Shown here one piece after another: positions 45,804 to 58,539 of a stretch of 64,000 nt of DNA; position 1 is the first letter of the stretch, and each line of letters starts with the position of its first letter. The translations under genes and the position numbers were made by a program. The stretch covers positions 2,480,001 to 2,544,000 of the forward strand of contig OZ014416.1 in assembly GCA_963965975.1 (NCBI GenBank). Reading direction: 5' to 3'. The notes under the pieces are model-generated. The model did not search any database. It had not been told where the DNA came from and was given only the letters and a program-made list of their open reading frames with translations. This DNA comes from Xestospongia bergquistia. Lineage: Eukaryota > Porifera > Demospongiae > Haplosclerida > Petrosiidae.

Positions 45804-47725
45804 TTAGAAAAACGCATTAGTACTTTCAACTGTATTAGGTTTATTTATTGCACTTGGAGTAAGTTCTGGTGTTGGGATATCACCTGTTTGTGTGTTCTGT
45901 AGTACATATTCTGATGAATCAGTAGACCTGTTAGTACTACCAGTCAAGCAAGTATAACTTGATGCAAATGGTTCTGTTTTAATGTGTGATGGCATGTAAC
46001 CATGCTGGTAGAGAGGAATCGTTTGGGTAGGCTTCGTCATGTGGGTGTGGCTTGATGAATAAATATAAGTAGGTGCTGGTGTACAGTGTGATGCTAGAGT
46101 GTAATGGTAGCTACCTGGAATAGGTGGAGTCTCTGATGGATAAGCTCCTCCATGTGGGTAATAGTTCCAATGAGATAAATTAGGAGAAGGACCTTCGTAG
46201 GGTCCCAATAATGGATAAGTGGAGTTGGGTTTAGGAGAGGATTCACTACCATTTTCTGAAGGAAGAGATGGTGAGACATTGTTAGGGATATGACTTAGTC
46301 CATTGGTTATACAAGGAGAAGATACAGGACGACAGCTGTCATGAGGTGAAGTGCAAACCTAAGGAAATGCAATTGATAAGAGTAGGAAGTGTACATGATA
46401 ACAGGTGATAAGCTTAAACTATAAGGAAGTTACTGGGATCTTCTAGCAAACAAGTTGTATTTCTACAAATAGAGTTATAACTAACTACTAACGAACTTAC
46501 TAAGTAAAAAATACTGAATCAAATTACTTGCACATAAAACAACTGGTACAACTATTTCCATATTTTGTACTATGAATTGCAGTTTGTACATAATATAATA
46601 TGGTGTACTTTGTATTTGTACCTGTGTAGTAGTAGGTGTAAGTGAAACAGAACTATTATAAGACTGGACATGGGTAGACGCCATATAAGGAGAACAAGGT
46701 GGAGTCTCCATAACTGATGGGTACATTTCTGAATGATGTTGCTGTGAAGAGCGAGGTAAAGCATCATAACTTGAAGTGTGAATAAATGCTGATGAGCTAT
46801 CATAGCTGCCAGCATGGACCTGATTAGGTGAAGTTGTCACTGAATTCACATTGTACTCCAAAGTAGCATCAGGAGAGGGTTGCTGTTGATCTACACCAGA
46901 TAGTAGCATATGACTATATTTAGTGTCTGATTCAGCCTCCACTTTATACACATTAGAACTAGAGGTGTTTGTCTGAGATCCATAGGGGCTGGATTGGACA
47001 GGATGGTATTGAAGAGGCAGTGAGGCATAGCTAATGTGATGTGACAATGGAATAGCACCATTCATTGGAGCAGGATGGCTAACCACATAGCTGCTTGCAT
47101 AAGTTGGTAGATGTCTCAATTGGACTTGTGTGGAGTTAACATATGAGTAGGGATATGCCATGTAATTTTTTTCATTGTTATAGGAGGGATAAGATGTCTC
47201 AGTAGTAACTGTGTGGTAAGGATAAAGGCCGGATCCTTGCAGCAATCCTGATTGCGAGGGATAGCTCTCTATGGGATGGGTGGGTGGAGCAAATAAGCTT
47301 CCGGGATTCTGAATGTGTTTCAACTCCTTTCGTCTACGTGGTCTGTATTTATAATCTGGGTGTTCCTTCATCAGTTTCTCTTTTAATTTTTGTGCTTCAT
47401 CTCTAAACGGTTGTTTATTTTCTTCAGTCATTGCTTTCCACATTTCTCCTAAACGTTTGCTAAGCTCTGTGTTGTGCAAATTAGGCTCCTTCTCAGCCAA
47501 ACGTTTTCTCTCCAAGGAAGACCACACCATAAACGCGTTCATAGGTCTCTTTATGCGCTGTGAGCCAGCACTCTTGCTCTTCTTGCTGTTACTAGGTTTG
47601 TTGCTGGTGTCTTGAAGATTGCTACTAGCCTGAGCATGGCTGCCATTCTCCTCCTCCTCATCAATCAAGAGATTGTCTTCTTCCTCCTCGAGTTGCTTCT
47701 CCTCTTTGCTGTCTTTTGCATCCAT
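45804..47725 (-). CDS. Sox-family HMG-box transcription factor
   Basis: Two exons on the minus strand: 47725-46622 and 46358-45804, joined in phase 0, 552 residues. An acidic N-terminus ([20 protein letters not shown]) precedes the HMG box at about 58-130, with the Sox signature RPMNAFMVW (60-68), [15 protein letters not shown] and [12 protein letters not shown]. The box binds the minor groove of ACAAT-type sites and bends DNA in the nucleus. The remaining 420 residues are rich in Ser, Tyr, Pro and His and contain an IKTEPF stretch that fits a SUMO-type motif. The box looks closest to SoxF/SoxE members in my memory, but the group is not settled. The first ATG in frame is 47725; the frame runs further upstream without ATG, and TTTGTCACTAG before 47757 could be a splice acceptor, so a 5' exon may exist. 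Confidence 0.88.
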
Positions 47726-47759
47726 CAGAGTCGCAGATGAGCTATCCTGACAGTTATGA

Positions 47760-50586
47760 CCTAGTGACAAATATAAAGATTGATCAGAGAGAATTATAGG
47801 AAGAAAGTAGGTGAGATACTACTCTATATCTACACGAGGAGGAAGCCAGCACAATGCAATAGCTACTTTTCCTTCCTTACTTTATATAACTCTTTCCTTT
47901 GCGACTTGGTGCCACTCTACAGCAGAGCGCTATTGCTCGCAAAAGAAACGAAGACACTAGAACGCTCTGAATCCAAATGAGATCAGAGTTGAACGACAAG
48001 ACCTTTACTGTCCATGAAGGGGTCGAGGTAAAAATGCTACTCCCACCTACTTTGCAGTAATTGAGGTTATTTTAGAGCGAATACGTAGGCGAGCTCCCGT
48101 TACAGCACGTGAGCCACAGCTGATCTGTGTCCACAAGTATGGCTTTTAAGTATTGCCCAGTTTCCATAGAGACAAATTTCTCCTCCCAATTATAATTTCT
48201 ATTTTTTCTTATTATTAAAAAAACATAAAAAGCATCTTTGTACAATAGACATACACAATACTCACTCAGTAGCTGTTTTCTGATTCTCTCTCATTAATGG
48301 ATAGGGTTCTCTGATAAATGGTAAAGTTATACTGATCACTGATATATAGGAATAATAAAGTTTTGTTGAGTTTATCCACATTAACACTTCCACTGTTTCC
48401 AGTGTAGTAAACCATCTAAGTTGAGACCACTGACCTAAATAATAAGATATAATATTTGTATAGTATTAAGGATATATCAAAGTGTCCAATATTAACAGGT
48501 ATCATTGTTGTTTTGTTGCTATACATCTGAATTTTTTATCATTTATGTCTCTAATACATATGACACAAAAAAAGATGGACAATAGACTGACTACTGCTAC
48601 CTACTTGGTTTGCAATTCTTAGAGCCATCTCCCAGTAATCAGTAAGTGCTGAGAAACTATTTACATTGACATTGGATCATATGACTATCCATTGATAGGT
48701 ACACCACATTGAATATTAAATCTATTTGATTCCTAGTAAAGAAAATAATATTTTTTATTTAGTTTAGAATGAAATCTAATATATATCATACCCTCTATTC
48801 ATTCTGTATTGTGTTGCTATGCAACAACAGCTATGTAAACTTCTGTTCTACAAACTATATCCTACAATGTATGAGAGAGACATTATACAAATGAATAGAC
48901 TATAGGAAGGTCATGTGATAACAAAGCCAGCTAACTATTCAATGCAAGGAGGAGGAGCTTATGTAAATTCTTATATAAGGAACAAGACAAAAACCATCAA
49001 TTACTTAACTTACCACTAGGACAGTCCCAAATGGTTTTAGACTAATAAATCTATTTGTCATAATAACGTTATATTAGCATGTGTACACCTCATGCCATAA
49101 ATGAATGTCATTTACAAACATTTCAAATTGAATTAGGCATATAGTAGGACATCACAATAAAGTATCTTACAATCTAGAGCCATCCCATTTCTTAACATTG
49201 GGGGAAAGAACAGTTTCCCTTTACCTAATATTAACAAATGGGATATCCCTACAAGATCTTATACCAAGTCACTATATAGACTATGATAAGACTAACCACA
49301 ATTATGTAATCTTGGTAAACCTTGTAAACACTTAACAATACACTCAGATTTTAACAGGGATGTCTTGACATTAGATATGTTAATATTAAGGGTTACTCTG
49401 CTAAATTGGTTCTAATACCAATACCAGGCTGGTCCTTCAATCAGAGAGATTAATGTTTTAATGACCTAATCACCTCTGCTATAATTCTGTACATGATGCA
49501 GCTTACATGATTAATGTAAATGTGCAACTACAAACATTGTTTCACATCAAGAGATGCAATCTTGGAAAGAAGTATCATAAACAACAGTCTACAACATAAA
49601 TAACAATGAATGATGTGCATGAGAGAGAGAGAGAGAGAGAGAGAAATGTACCTATTCAAAAGCTTCTCTTATTGCTGCTTTTTCAGACATCTCATTAGAT
49701 TCAACCTACTTCCTGCAATTGTCCACAAATCAACAGTTATCTTGTTTAAAACAACAATATCTACAATCAAATTAGATACAATTATTACAAAGTGAGGGAG
49801 GAGCGATTCGTCTTTGTAACTAGACGATCAACTCATTGAGTTTAAAGTAGCAATTGAGTACACACATAGTACACAACTAGTAAGAGAGAAATTGGCAAAT
49901 TGTATAGTATGTGAAATGCTGTATACAGCTGGGATGTTGGGATATAAAAAAATGCTTTCATTGAAGCCATTAATCTACAGCAAATAGTCTGAAATATAGT
50001 GACCTTATTAATAGCAGTACTCTTAATACAAAAAGTGTTGACTATACTATGAAGTCGATAACCATCGTAACATGTGTCCGATGTCATAACACATATCTGA
50101 GGGAGTTTCATAAAGGAAAAGAGTACTATATTACACCTGCACAGAAGAGATTGATGACTTGCACCTGCAGGAAGAGAGAATTATAAAGTATTGTATGTTG
50201 AAGTATGGGCCACATTGAACAAAACAAGGTAATTAATACACTAATTTTTTCGGACATTACAATAAAAATAGCTCACAAGAAGGACTATCAACATACTTGC
50301 TCTATGACTCTTAAATTAACAGTTTATGGCGGCTATTATTAAATTATAGAAATTCAACTCGATGAGACAAGTCCCACCCACTACATAATTATGAATTTTT
50401 GTTAATTACAATTATTAATAAAAAGTAAATAACAAAAGTAGGTTGAAGTCAATTATAGTATGTAGCAAATTCAGTTTGCATACTATACAGTCATTATGTT
50501 ATAATACTAGTTTAATAAAGTGGATGTAGACAAACTTGATAGAAGAACTAGATTTGGAATGAACAAAAAAACAAAAAAAACACATT
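47760..50586. other. Intergenic region between the Sox gene and the NUDT3-like gene
   Basis: 2.8 kb with no gene seen on either strand. It contains a (GA)n run at 49621-49644 and otherwise AT-rich sequence. 50160-50185 (AGGAAGAGAGAATTATA) resembles stretches near 57540 and 62405, a short dispersed motif. Confidence 0.5.
48106..48122. promoter_or_regulatory. Paired E-boxes upstream of the Sox gene
   Basis: CACGTG at 48106-48111 and CAGCTG at 48117-48122, about 390 bp upstream of the Sox ATG. Candidate bHLH sites only. Confidence 0.3.
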
Positions 50587-53496
50587 TCAATTGAATAATG
50601 TAAATTGTTTTATATCGTTGTCTGTTTCTTCATGATGTGATGTTAATTCATCATCACTCATTTCTAGATTATGTGATATTGGCTCTGATTGAAGGTGATT
50701 CATGGGTTCATTAATGAGGGTACACCCCGCTAATGTAAAATATTCAACTTTTGAATGCTTTTCACGTTCGTGCAGTATTTCAATAGCTTCTCTTAATGTA
50801 AACCATTTTCTTGATCGTCCACCTTTAACAGAAAAAATAATAATAATTAAATATGCATATATATTATTAGACATATTAATGATACTTCATTAAGGAATAC
50901 AACAAATGAGCCACACACACATACAAAAACCTAATATATATACACACATACAAAATGTGATATATAATTAAAACATTATATATAGATAGATATGTAGCTT
51001 TACATTATATTACTTAATAAAAACATAGCCAATTCCCATGTTATTAGCTTATATAATTGATCATATCACATAATGTAATATGAACAACAAACACAGTTAA
51101 TATAAACAATATTTTTCTTTTAAGTTTACTGGTAATTAGCAATTATAGCAACATTCTTATTATAATTACCAATAATTGGATTCAGATTTATATGTTGTTT
51201 AGAATACTGCTAACATAATACACACAAAATTTAAATGCTTTAAACTTCTAAATTTAGTGTGATTGAGGTAATGTTGAGTGGATCCATTCCAGAATTCACT
51301 TGTAGATTGAGGGCCTTATTGGCCACACCCAAGTGTAACACTAAAACACTTAATGTACAACAAAGTACACATCACATGATCTTGAACCAATCAGATTTGT
51401 CAACATATGTATTAATGTGACTCAGTGTACATTAAGTGATTTAAAAAGCAATCAATCATCTGACTAATATCCAAGAATTTGATTCATCTAGGATCATGTG
51501 ATGTGAATGTAGGTCATTGATATTTACAAAAGCTAAAAGAAATGTAATTATTTACATTCTTGTCTGTCCATCCATGTTTCCGCTTCTTCTGTTGTGACTA
51601 TCATTGAAAAAGCTTCTGTTCTTGTTTGACGTTCTGTGTCCTAAAATAATAACAATACATAATATTATGTACTTAGCACACCATTAATAAAAACTATGTT
51701 CAAATGAAAAGATATACTGTAAAATGGAAAATATTCACATTAAAATAATATCTGTAATAAATTTTTGTTGAGAGAAATTTTGGTTTCCTACACAGCCCGC
51801 AAAAATAATAATAATTAGCCACAAACAATATCTCAGAACAAGATGGAGAAGTGTGAAAGAGCTTGCTGTGTCCATGGCTACCATGTTTATTGACATAGCT
51901 GGGAGACAGTTGTGAGATAAATCATAGAATTACACTTGATCAAGTTTATACAACTTTTACTACACATGCTCATTACCATATAGGAAATTTTTTCGTTGTT
52001 CTTATTAATTGTTGCAGACATTATTTCATGGGTTAAATTTTCATTGTTTTCTAAATCCACGAATTATTTTTAACAGCAAATATTTTCCCTTTTTACAGTA
52101 AATGATTTTGTTAGTCTTTGTTGAAATTTAAAATTATTTTCTACAAAAAGGCTTTCTGGGGAGTTTACCGAGGCTATAATGCTGTTAAGAAGACTCAATA
52201 TATATATATATATATATATATGTATATCATGTGGTCTAAGAAAAAGTTACATGGTACAAATATTTGTGAGGGTGGTGGCCAGTGAATTTAAGTACATGTG
52301 TAAATGACAAATAATTCTATTTGTGTGGATGTACATCTACAAATATATTTGGGCTAAATGTCATGGCAAAACATATCTCCCACTAACTCTTTGTCTCTGT
52401 AAAAAACACTTCATATTATCGCGTGAAGTAAACAATGCTATTTATAGAATTATAATGTCATATAATTGTTTTGGATGATATTGACTTCACAATTAAACAT
52501 TAACTAGAGCTACAAAGATTGCATAATTAGTAGCAGTGTCAGTGGAAGACTAATAGTTATAGAATACTAAAAATATAGAAGAGCAAACTAACAAGAAGCT
52601 TTGAGCATTGTCAGTCATACCCATCATTGTACTGCTCACGGTTAGGGTTGATGAATTTCATTGGTTACTATATGTGTCAATGGTTAAATGACATAGTTTA
52701 ATTTCATTCGTTGCTTTTGAAAATTGCATACAACAATATATTAAAACAATGAAAACAAACACAACCTATTACATATATATACATAACATGTGGTCCAAAA
52801 CACTTGTAGGACTGCCCAGCATACTGTGTTCGGCAGGCGGAAAAACTGTTTATAGATTATGTTACTACTATCATTGCTTGTAATGGGGGTGTTACTACTG
52901 CTTTTAATTGTACACATTTTGTTGTCAGTGAACAGTGGTAACTGAGAATGAGCAACTGTAACATTAGTATTACAATAGCCAAACAATCTTCAACTAAAGT
53001 TTTGTATACAACTCACGTACATCAAATATTCCAAGACTTTGATTCACATAACTGATAACACCAGCCTAAAACAAAGAATATTATTTTTAAAGTCTTTCAT
53101 ATAATTATTGTTTATTACAAAAGTTAACATGCTATACTTAATCACTACATCAAAAGAGCTAAAAAATTAAGTTGAATCTCTCATTATAAACATTACATAG
53201 AATTGACACTCTCTACCAAAAAAGTATGGTTATGAATCTTATTATAATTATGATACATAAATGGTGCCTTTAACTATATATCATCCTCAAACAAAATAGC
53301 TCATATTCAAGAAAACTATTGATGTTAACGAACTTACTTCCTCTCTAGCTTCTCTAACAGCAGTAACATCAGCTGTCTCTCCTGGTTCTAGACCACCTCC
53401 AGGAATTGTCCAACAACCATAATGATTACGACTGGACACCAACATGATCTAAGTCATATAATACAATAGAGTATAATATACTGTAATACGTTTTAA

Positions 53497-53546
<50 letters not shown>

Positions 53547-54024
53547 CATATATAATTATACATAATGATAATTTAATGAAAAATCTACCAATAATTCTTA
53601 AAATAGAGACAACATATAACAGCACTACTTCAGAAAACTATAGATTAAATTGCTCAAGTATAAAATGTTAAGACAAAACCACAAAGGCTTTTATAGGTAC
53701 ATCAACCTAACAAACTAATTACAGGTAATACCATCCCTATTATATATTACAGTATATATTATAGTGATATACCATATGCCACTAAGTGACATATGGGATG
53801 TTCTAATACTTATTACTATCACATCTAGCAACTATACACAATAGATAATTACATAATTACAAATGTTTTAAGTGGGAACAAAACATGTTTACCTGATCTT
53901 TACTAGCATCTTTAAATAAAACACAATCTACTCTTCGTCTATATCCATCAGAGTCATATATTCGATTTTGGTAGTGTTTAAGACTCTTGTTTTTCTTCTT
54001 CTTCTTGACTAATAGATTGTCCAT
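50587..54024 (-). CDS. NUDT3: NUDT3/DIPP-like Nudix hydrolase
   Basis: Five coding exons on the minus strand: 54024-53893, 53448-53338, 53065-53021, 51640-51556, 50822-50587; phases agree, 202 residues (human NUDT3 172). A Lys-rich start leads into [15 protein letters not shown], matching the family's TRTYDGDGYKKR region. The Nudix box lies at about 62-84: G62, E68, then REAREEAG with the metal-binding glutamates E77, E80 and E81. [10 protein letters not shown] and [16 protein letters not shown] match the C-terminal part of diphosphoinositol-polyphosphate phosphohydrolases. It should hydrolyse diphosphoinositol polyphosphates and Ap5A/Ap6A in the cytoplasm. The C-terminal tail past about 165 is acidic and specific to this gene. 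The ATG follows a good acceptor (TTTTTATAACAG|AT), so a 5' non-coding exon exists, probably at 56645. Intron 3 (1.4 kb) holds a dispersed repeat. Confidence 0.9.
52199..52220. repeat. (TA)n microsatellite
   Basis: Uninterrupted TA run of about 22 bp. A longer, interrupted one lies at 53500-53556. Confidence 0.85.
52460..52850. repeat. Dispersed repeat, copy 2
   Basis: Matches 24040-24400 at many points in the same orientation. Located in intron 3 of the NUDT3-like gene. Confidence 0.55.
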
Positions 54025-54486
54025 ATCTGTTATAAAAAGAGGACTATTTATTACATATTTTCTTGTATAAAAATACCAATAAACATTAAAATTAATGAAC
54101 TTAAGAGTGTACACTCTTGATAAACTACTTTTGATAGACATTTATTTCTAAGTAGTATGGTATGTTGCCGAACATTATAAGTTAGCTAATATTTAATTTA
54201 CTATATATGGAATGCTATGCTAATAACATGGTCTGTGGGTCCTGTAATTTTGATACACGATATGTACAACCATAATGTCATATCTGTCTGTTGTAAATGA
54301 ACACTTAAAAGTTATCTAATTTAATATTATTATCTTATAATAATATTAACATGCACTAACAATAAGTATTGATATTGGTATCTGGATCCGAATTTAAGTG
54401 TCTGGGTTATAGATATACAGGTAAAGAGATGAGTACAACCTTAATGTGTATGTATGTGTTGTTCTAGAATACCTACTAATTCTACT

Positions 54487-54661
54487 ACAGTAATAGTTCT
54501 AGTACTTATAATTTCTACTACAACACTAGTTCTAGTATTTGGTTAACTGTTATTTCCAATATAGTACTAGTTCTAGTATTTGGTTAACTGTTATTTCCAA
54601 TATAGTACTAGTTCTAGTATTTGATTAACTGTTATTTCTAATATAATACTGGTTCTAGTAC
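54487..54661. repeat. 41-bp tandem repeat, about four units
   Basis: TAGTTCTAGTATTTGGTTAA recurs at 41-bp spacing (near 54527, 54568, 54609), with more diverged units before and after. Located in the region upstream of the NUDT3-like coding start. Confidence 0.8.
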
Positions 54662-55009
54662 TTGCTTCACTTATATAATTCACACCTGACTTAACTTCAA
54701 CAGTTCAAAGGACACATATTGTCTGAAATGTGCCATTTTGAAAGAATGACTGTATAGTAACAAATTTACAAGTACAGGTATCAATTGCATGCATATGAAG
54801 TATTTTCTAGTACTGTGTGTGAATTTCCATTTTATTTCGCACCTCTAGTAGTCACTAAACATTTAACAAATGCGACATAATTTATATAAAGATTCCAATT
54901 ACTACGTTTCTCCAGGAGAGAAGATTAAAATTAAAAGAATACAATTGTAAAAATCATCCTCAGATTATTTTGATAGTAATGCTGTTGCTATAAGGGACTG
55001 GATTATTGC

Positions 55010-55250
55010 TAACTTTAAAGATTAAAGAGTTGGGAGGAGCTATGAATCTGCTCAAAGATATTACTCAAGTAACAGAAAGTTTGATCAGTCATACCCAGTT
55101 CAAAGTATTCACAGTAATAAAAGTAATGAAATTTTTGGTTGCTATATGCATCAAGTGGCTGCTCTTAAAAGTCACATACAATGATATATTATAAAATGAT
55201 GAAAACAAACATATAGAGAAGCATGTCTAAAACACTTAGTGTGCCAGGTG
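55010..55250. repeat. Dispersed repeat, copy 3 (partial)
   Basis: GCTATATGCATCAA...ATATTATAAAATGATGAAAACAAACATA and the flanking bases match part of 24040-24400. Located in the large 5' intron proposed for the NUDT3-like gene. Confidence 0.45.
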
Positions 55251-56644
55251 GGAAAAATTAATAGTTAATTTAAGCTTATTGATGAGTAAAAGGACGTGTG
55301 TTCTCTCTTATAACTGAAGTTGAAAGTATAGTATGCTAAGCACTCTAAAATTTTGAACAAGATAAACTAAATTGAATTTGCATTGTGGCATTAAAATTTT
55401 GACTTATCTACAATTAATTTTAACTAAATATTCAGCATGATAAGCTAGTAGGAATTCCACAACATCAAAGGATACTGACCATCCACGCATCCTGTGAGTT
55501 CAATGAAAACAATCTGTTTTATAAAGCACAGAAGACATACTTGTCGTTACTGTTAGTCTTTATGGACAAATACAAATTGTGTATTGTGATATAATACAGC
55601 CTTATGAAGCACCATTTGTAAACTATGGCACACCATTAGTAACATTACTCTAACATACTACAATGCATCATATTGATTTACCAGTAGTCTTACCTCTATG
55701 CTTTTAGTACTTAGAAAGGTTTAGGGATGGGGATACGAATATTAAACTTTATTATTACACATGCTTTGTAGTATAAGAGAGTAATGTTACTAAGCTAGAG
55801 ATTTATATCACAGCATATGTTAGTTGTCTAATGTCACAATTAATTAACTGATATGTTAGTGCAAGTGTCAAGAACTTCTATGGTATTATGTCAAAACATT
55901 TTATTGTACAATAAAACTCTTAAGTTATGACAATTTGACCTCTAACTATAATACATGTAGTGAGAATTACCATATTCATAATAGATAGATTTCCATGAAG
56001 CTAAAACATCAGAGTATGCGAGTACAGACTTTATTCAATATGCATAGTTTTAGCATGTGAAGAGCATGCACTAATATGCAATGTCAACAATACAGATTAC
56101 TAAGCACAATACTAGGACCACCCAGTATTAATATGATAGCTTCTCTGGACAACACTGGCACCTCCCAGTGTTAAAGAAATGATACTGTTAAGGAAATAGT
56201 GTCTCCTATTCTTTGAAAGGCCTTGTATGTTTGTGGGTGATTTATTATAATTAATATATATATGACTTTATATCTTTGATAATAAAAATCACATTTTCAA
56301 TCTCTAAGTATTGGCCACTAATTATGCATACAATTCTTATAATTAGTTTGTCCTAGTGTCAAAATGAACATGCTATAGTCTGTACAATATGCAAGTATGG
56401 ACAAAGGATCTAACATTGTATACCTAACAATTAATGATCAGAGCTTGAGATCTAAGAAATAATTTCATAATATATGATGTCACACTATAAATTATCTACA
56501 GTAGATATTATAGCAAACAGCATACGTCACAGTGCTACTCTTATCTGGAAAATATTTTGTAACATAGATATTAGAATAGACTCTAATATATATGTGTGTT
56601 TGTAGAGCAAGAAAATCTACAAAAAGTTGTGAAAATAGACATAC

Positions 56645-56720
56645 CTCTTATTTCTTGATGATTGTACCCAGGATTGATTAGTATCTCAGCCTCGTCGTAG
56701 GTATCCAATCGCTCTCCCTC
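56645..56720 (-). other. Probable 5' non-coding exon of the NUDT3-like gene
   Basis: On the minus strand this stretch ends AAATAAGAG|GTATGT, a good donor, and the acceptor before the coding exon at 54026 is strong. The frame joined to the ATG has a TGA and no ATG, so it is untranslated. The 5' limit is a guess. It is the most GC-rich part of the neighbourhood, as expected near a start site. Confidence 0.4.
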
Positions 56721-56864
56721 TCTTTAATAGAGTAAAATGTGCATATCCCGCCCGAGTGGATCACCACAAGGATAACACGTTATTAACACGCCCTTGTCAA
56801 GTTTGGAATGTTAGGTATGGTAATAATATGTATTAGGCCGGTAATACGAACTTTAATGATAGTA

Positions 56865-57450
56865 ACTTAGAAAAGAAGATACATAAATAAAAAAAGTATT
56901 ATTAGTTGATTTCAATCTTGTTGCAACTTATTTTTAAAGTTTTTGTGTTATGTGTTTGAATTCTCTTAGCACAATTATTTGTTTATCTGTTCATTTGGTA
57001 GGTAAACAGTAGCACAGTATAAAGTGAAAATACATGATAAATGGTGCTGATGCTCATAGAGGCACAAACAACTAAAAGATGATCACAATCTCCATTGCTT
57101 TGTTTTTGATTCATCTCTGCTGAAACCACATCTAAGGGGCCAGTGAATGAGGTCTATGATTGCTTACAATTATAATAACCATAACATGTACCATAGAAAT
57201 TCAAAGTACCGACAAGAGGTGTGACTGTGAACTTTGGCTATGATAGTAAATCCCCTTTTACCTATAGTAGACAGGATGAGGAAGTTCAAGTGTAAACCTG
57301 GAAGTGCCGACTCAGACACAAAGAGCGGTTTATCAAAATCTACACAATGTCATGAATGCCGTATTTAGCTATCTCTAATTACTGGCAATTTCAAAATTAA
57401 CCAAACAGTACGTATGTATGTGTGTGTGTGTACTTTCTGGAATAATTCGT
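56865..57450. repeat. Direct duplication, left block (partner 57928-58535)
   Basis: The two blocks align over about 600 bp with many small indels: TAGTAACTTAGA, TAGTTGATTTCAAT, CATTTGGTAG.TAAACA, CATAGAGGCACAAACAAC, GGCTATGATAGTAAATCC, GACTCAGACACAAAGAGC and GGCAATTTCAAAATTAA occur in both, in order. The right block keeps a 66-codon minus frame (58209-58009), the left has stops in it, so no gene is called. Confidence 0.75.
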
Positions 57451-57479
57451 CCATGAGACAGTTAGAGAAAAACTCCCTA

Positions 57480-57860
57480 TAATCCCTAAACGGTGAGGAT
57501 TCTTTTTGCAATACTCCTCCTATATTGCACGTTCGTGCAGGGAGAGAGAATTATAGCTATTACCTACTCAAAAGGTAATCATTCTGGGTAACCTTGGTAC
57601 AACAGACAATAATACAATATAATATTAATATAAGCAGAACTATTAATATATGACCAAACACACACATTACCATTCTCTTTAAAGGAATTATTGTAGACAC
57701 TGTATAGCTGTAATGTATGGAATTGTACTGACCACTATGAATTTTTAAACATGACAAAAGATATAGTACTTTAACTATATCATATGACAGCAAGCTTTAT
57801 ACAGACATTTTTTTGTTTTACAATACAAGTTTCAGGTGATGACAATAAACTTAATGTTAA
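57480..57860. repeat. Duplicate of the NUDT3-like 3' region (partner 62370-62740)
   Basis: ATGTATGGAATTGTACTGAC, TACTTTAACTATATCATATG and GTTTTACAATACAAGTTTCA occur in the same order in both. The match stops where the last coding exon of the second NUDT3-like gene begins, so this is a 3'-end remnant of another copy. Confidence 0.7.
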
Positions 57861-58539
57861 TAGATCGAGTTCAAGATTTAACTGAACTATAAGATTAATA
57901 TAATTGCTTATATGTAATTGGTTTATAAATAGTAACTTAGAATAGACAATGGTTATAATAAGATACAAAAATAAAGATTAGCAGTTGATTTCAATTTTGC
58001 TGTTATTCTTAAGTTATTTGTGTTTTGGATTTGAATTCTCCTAGTTCATCAGTTGTTTCTATTTTTCTATTTGTCCATTTGGTAGCTAAACAAAGCATAG
58101 TATAGAGTAAAACTACATGATTAAGTGGTGCTAAGGCTTGATCATGGCATAGAGGCACAAACAACCCTACTAGGTTTGATTTTTGCTTTATCTTCTCTGT
58201 AAACCACATCTGAGTTGCCAGTGACTGCAGTCTTTAATTTGATTACTTAAAATTACAATAACTTTGGATATAATACCATAGAAATTCATAGTAACACCAA
58301 CAGATGTGACAATGACTTGGCTATGATAGTAAATCCTTTATATGGTTTTAGTAGACAGTTCCAAGTAGGCAATTTGCAAGCACTGACTCAGACACAAAGA
58401 GCACTTTATCTAATTCTAGACTAACCACAAAGATCACAATAACATATGCCCTATAACTATAATTACAGGCAATTTCAAAATTAATCAAACAGTACATGTG
58501 TATGTGTGTGTGTTAGCTTACTTTCTTGGATAATAATTG

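Noticed and set aside
58009-58209. 66-codon minus-strand ORF as a gene
   Set aside because: Its duplicate at 56.9 kb is interrupted and no splice partners or known family were seen; kept only as a finding.
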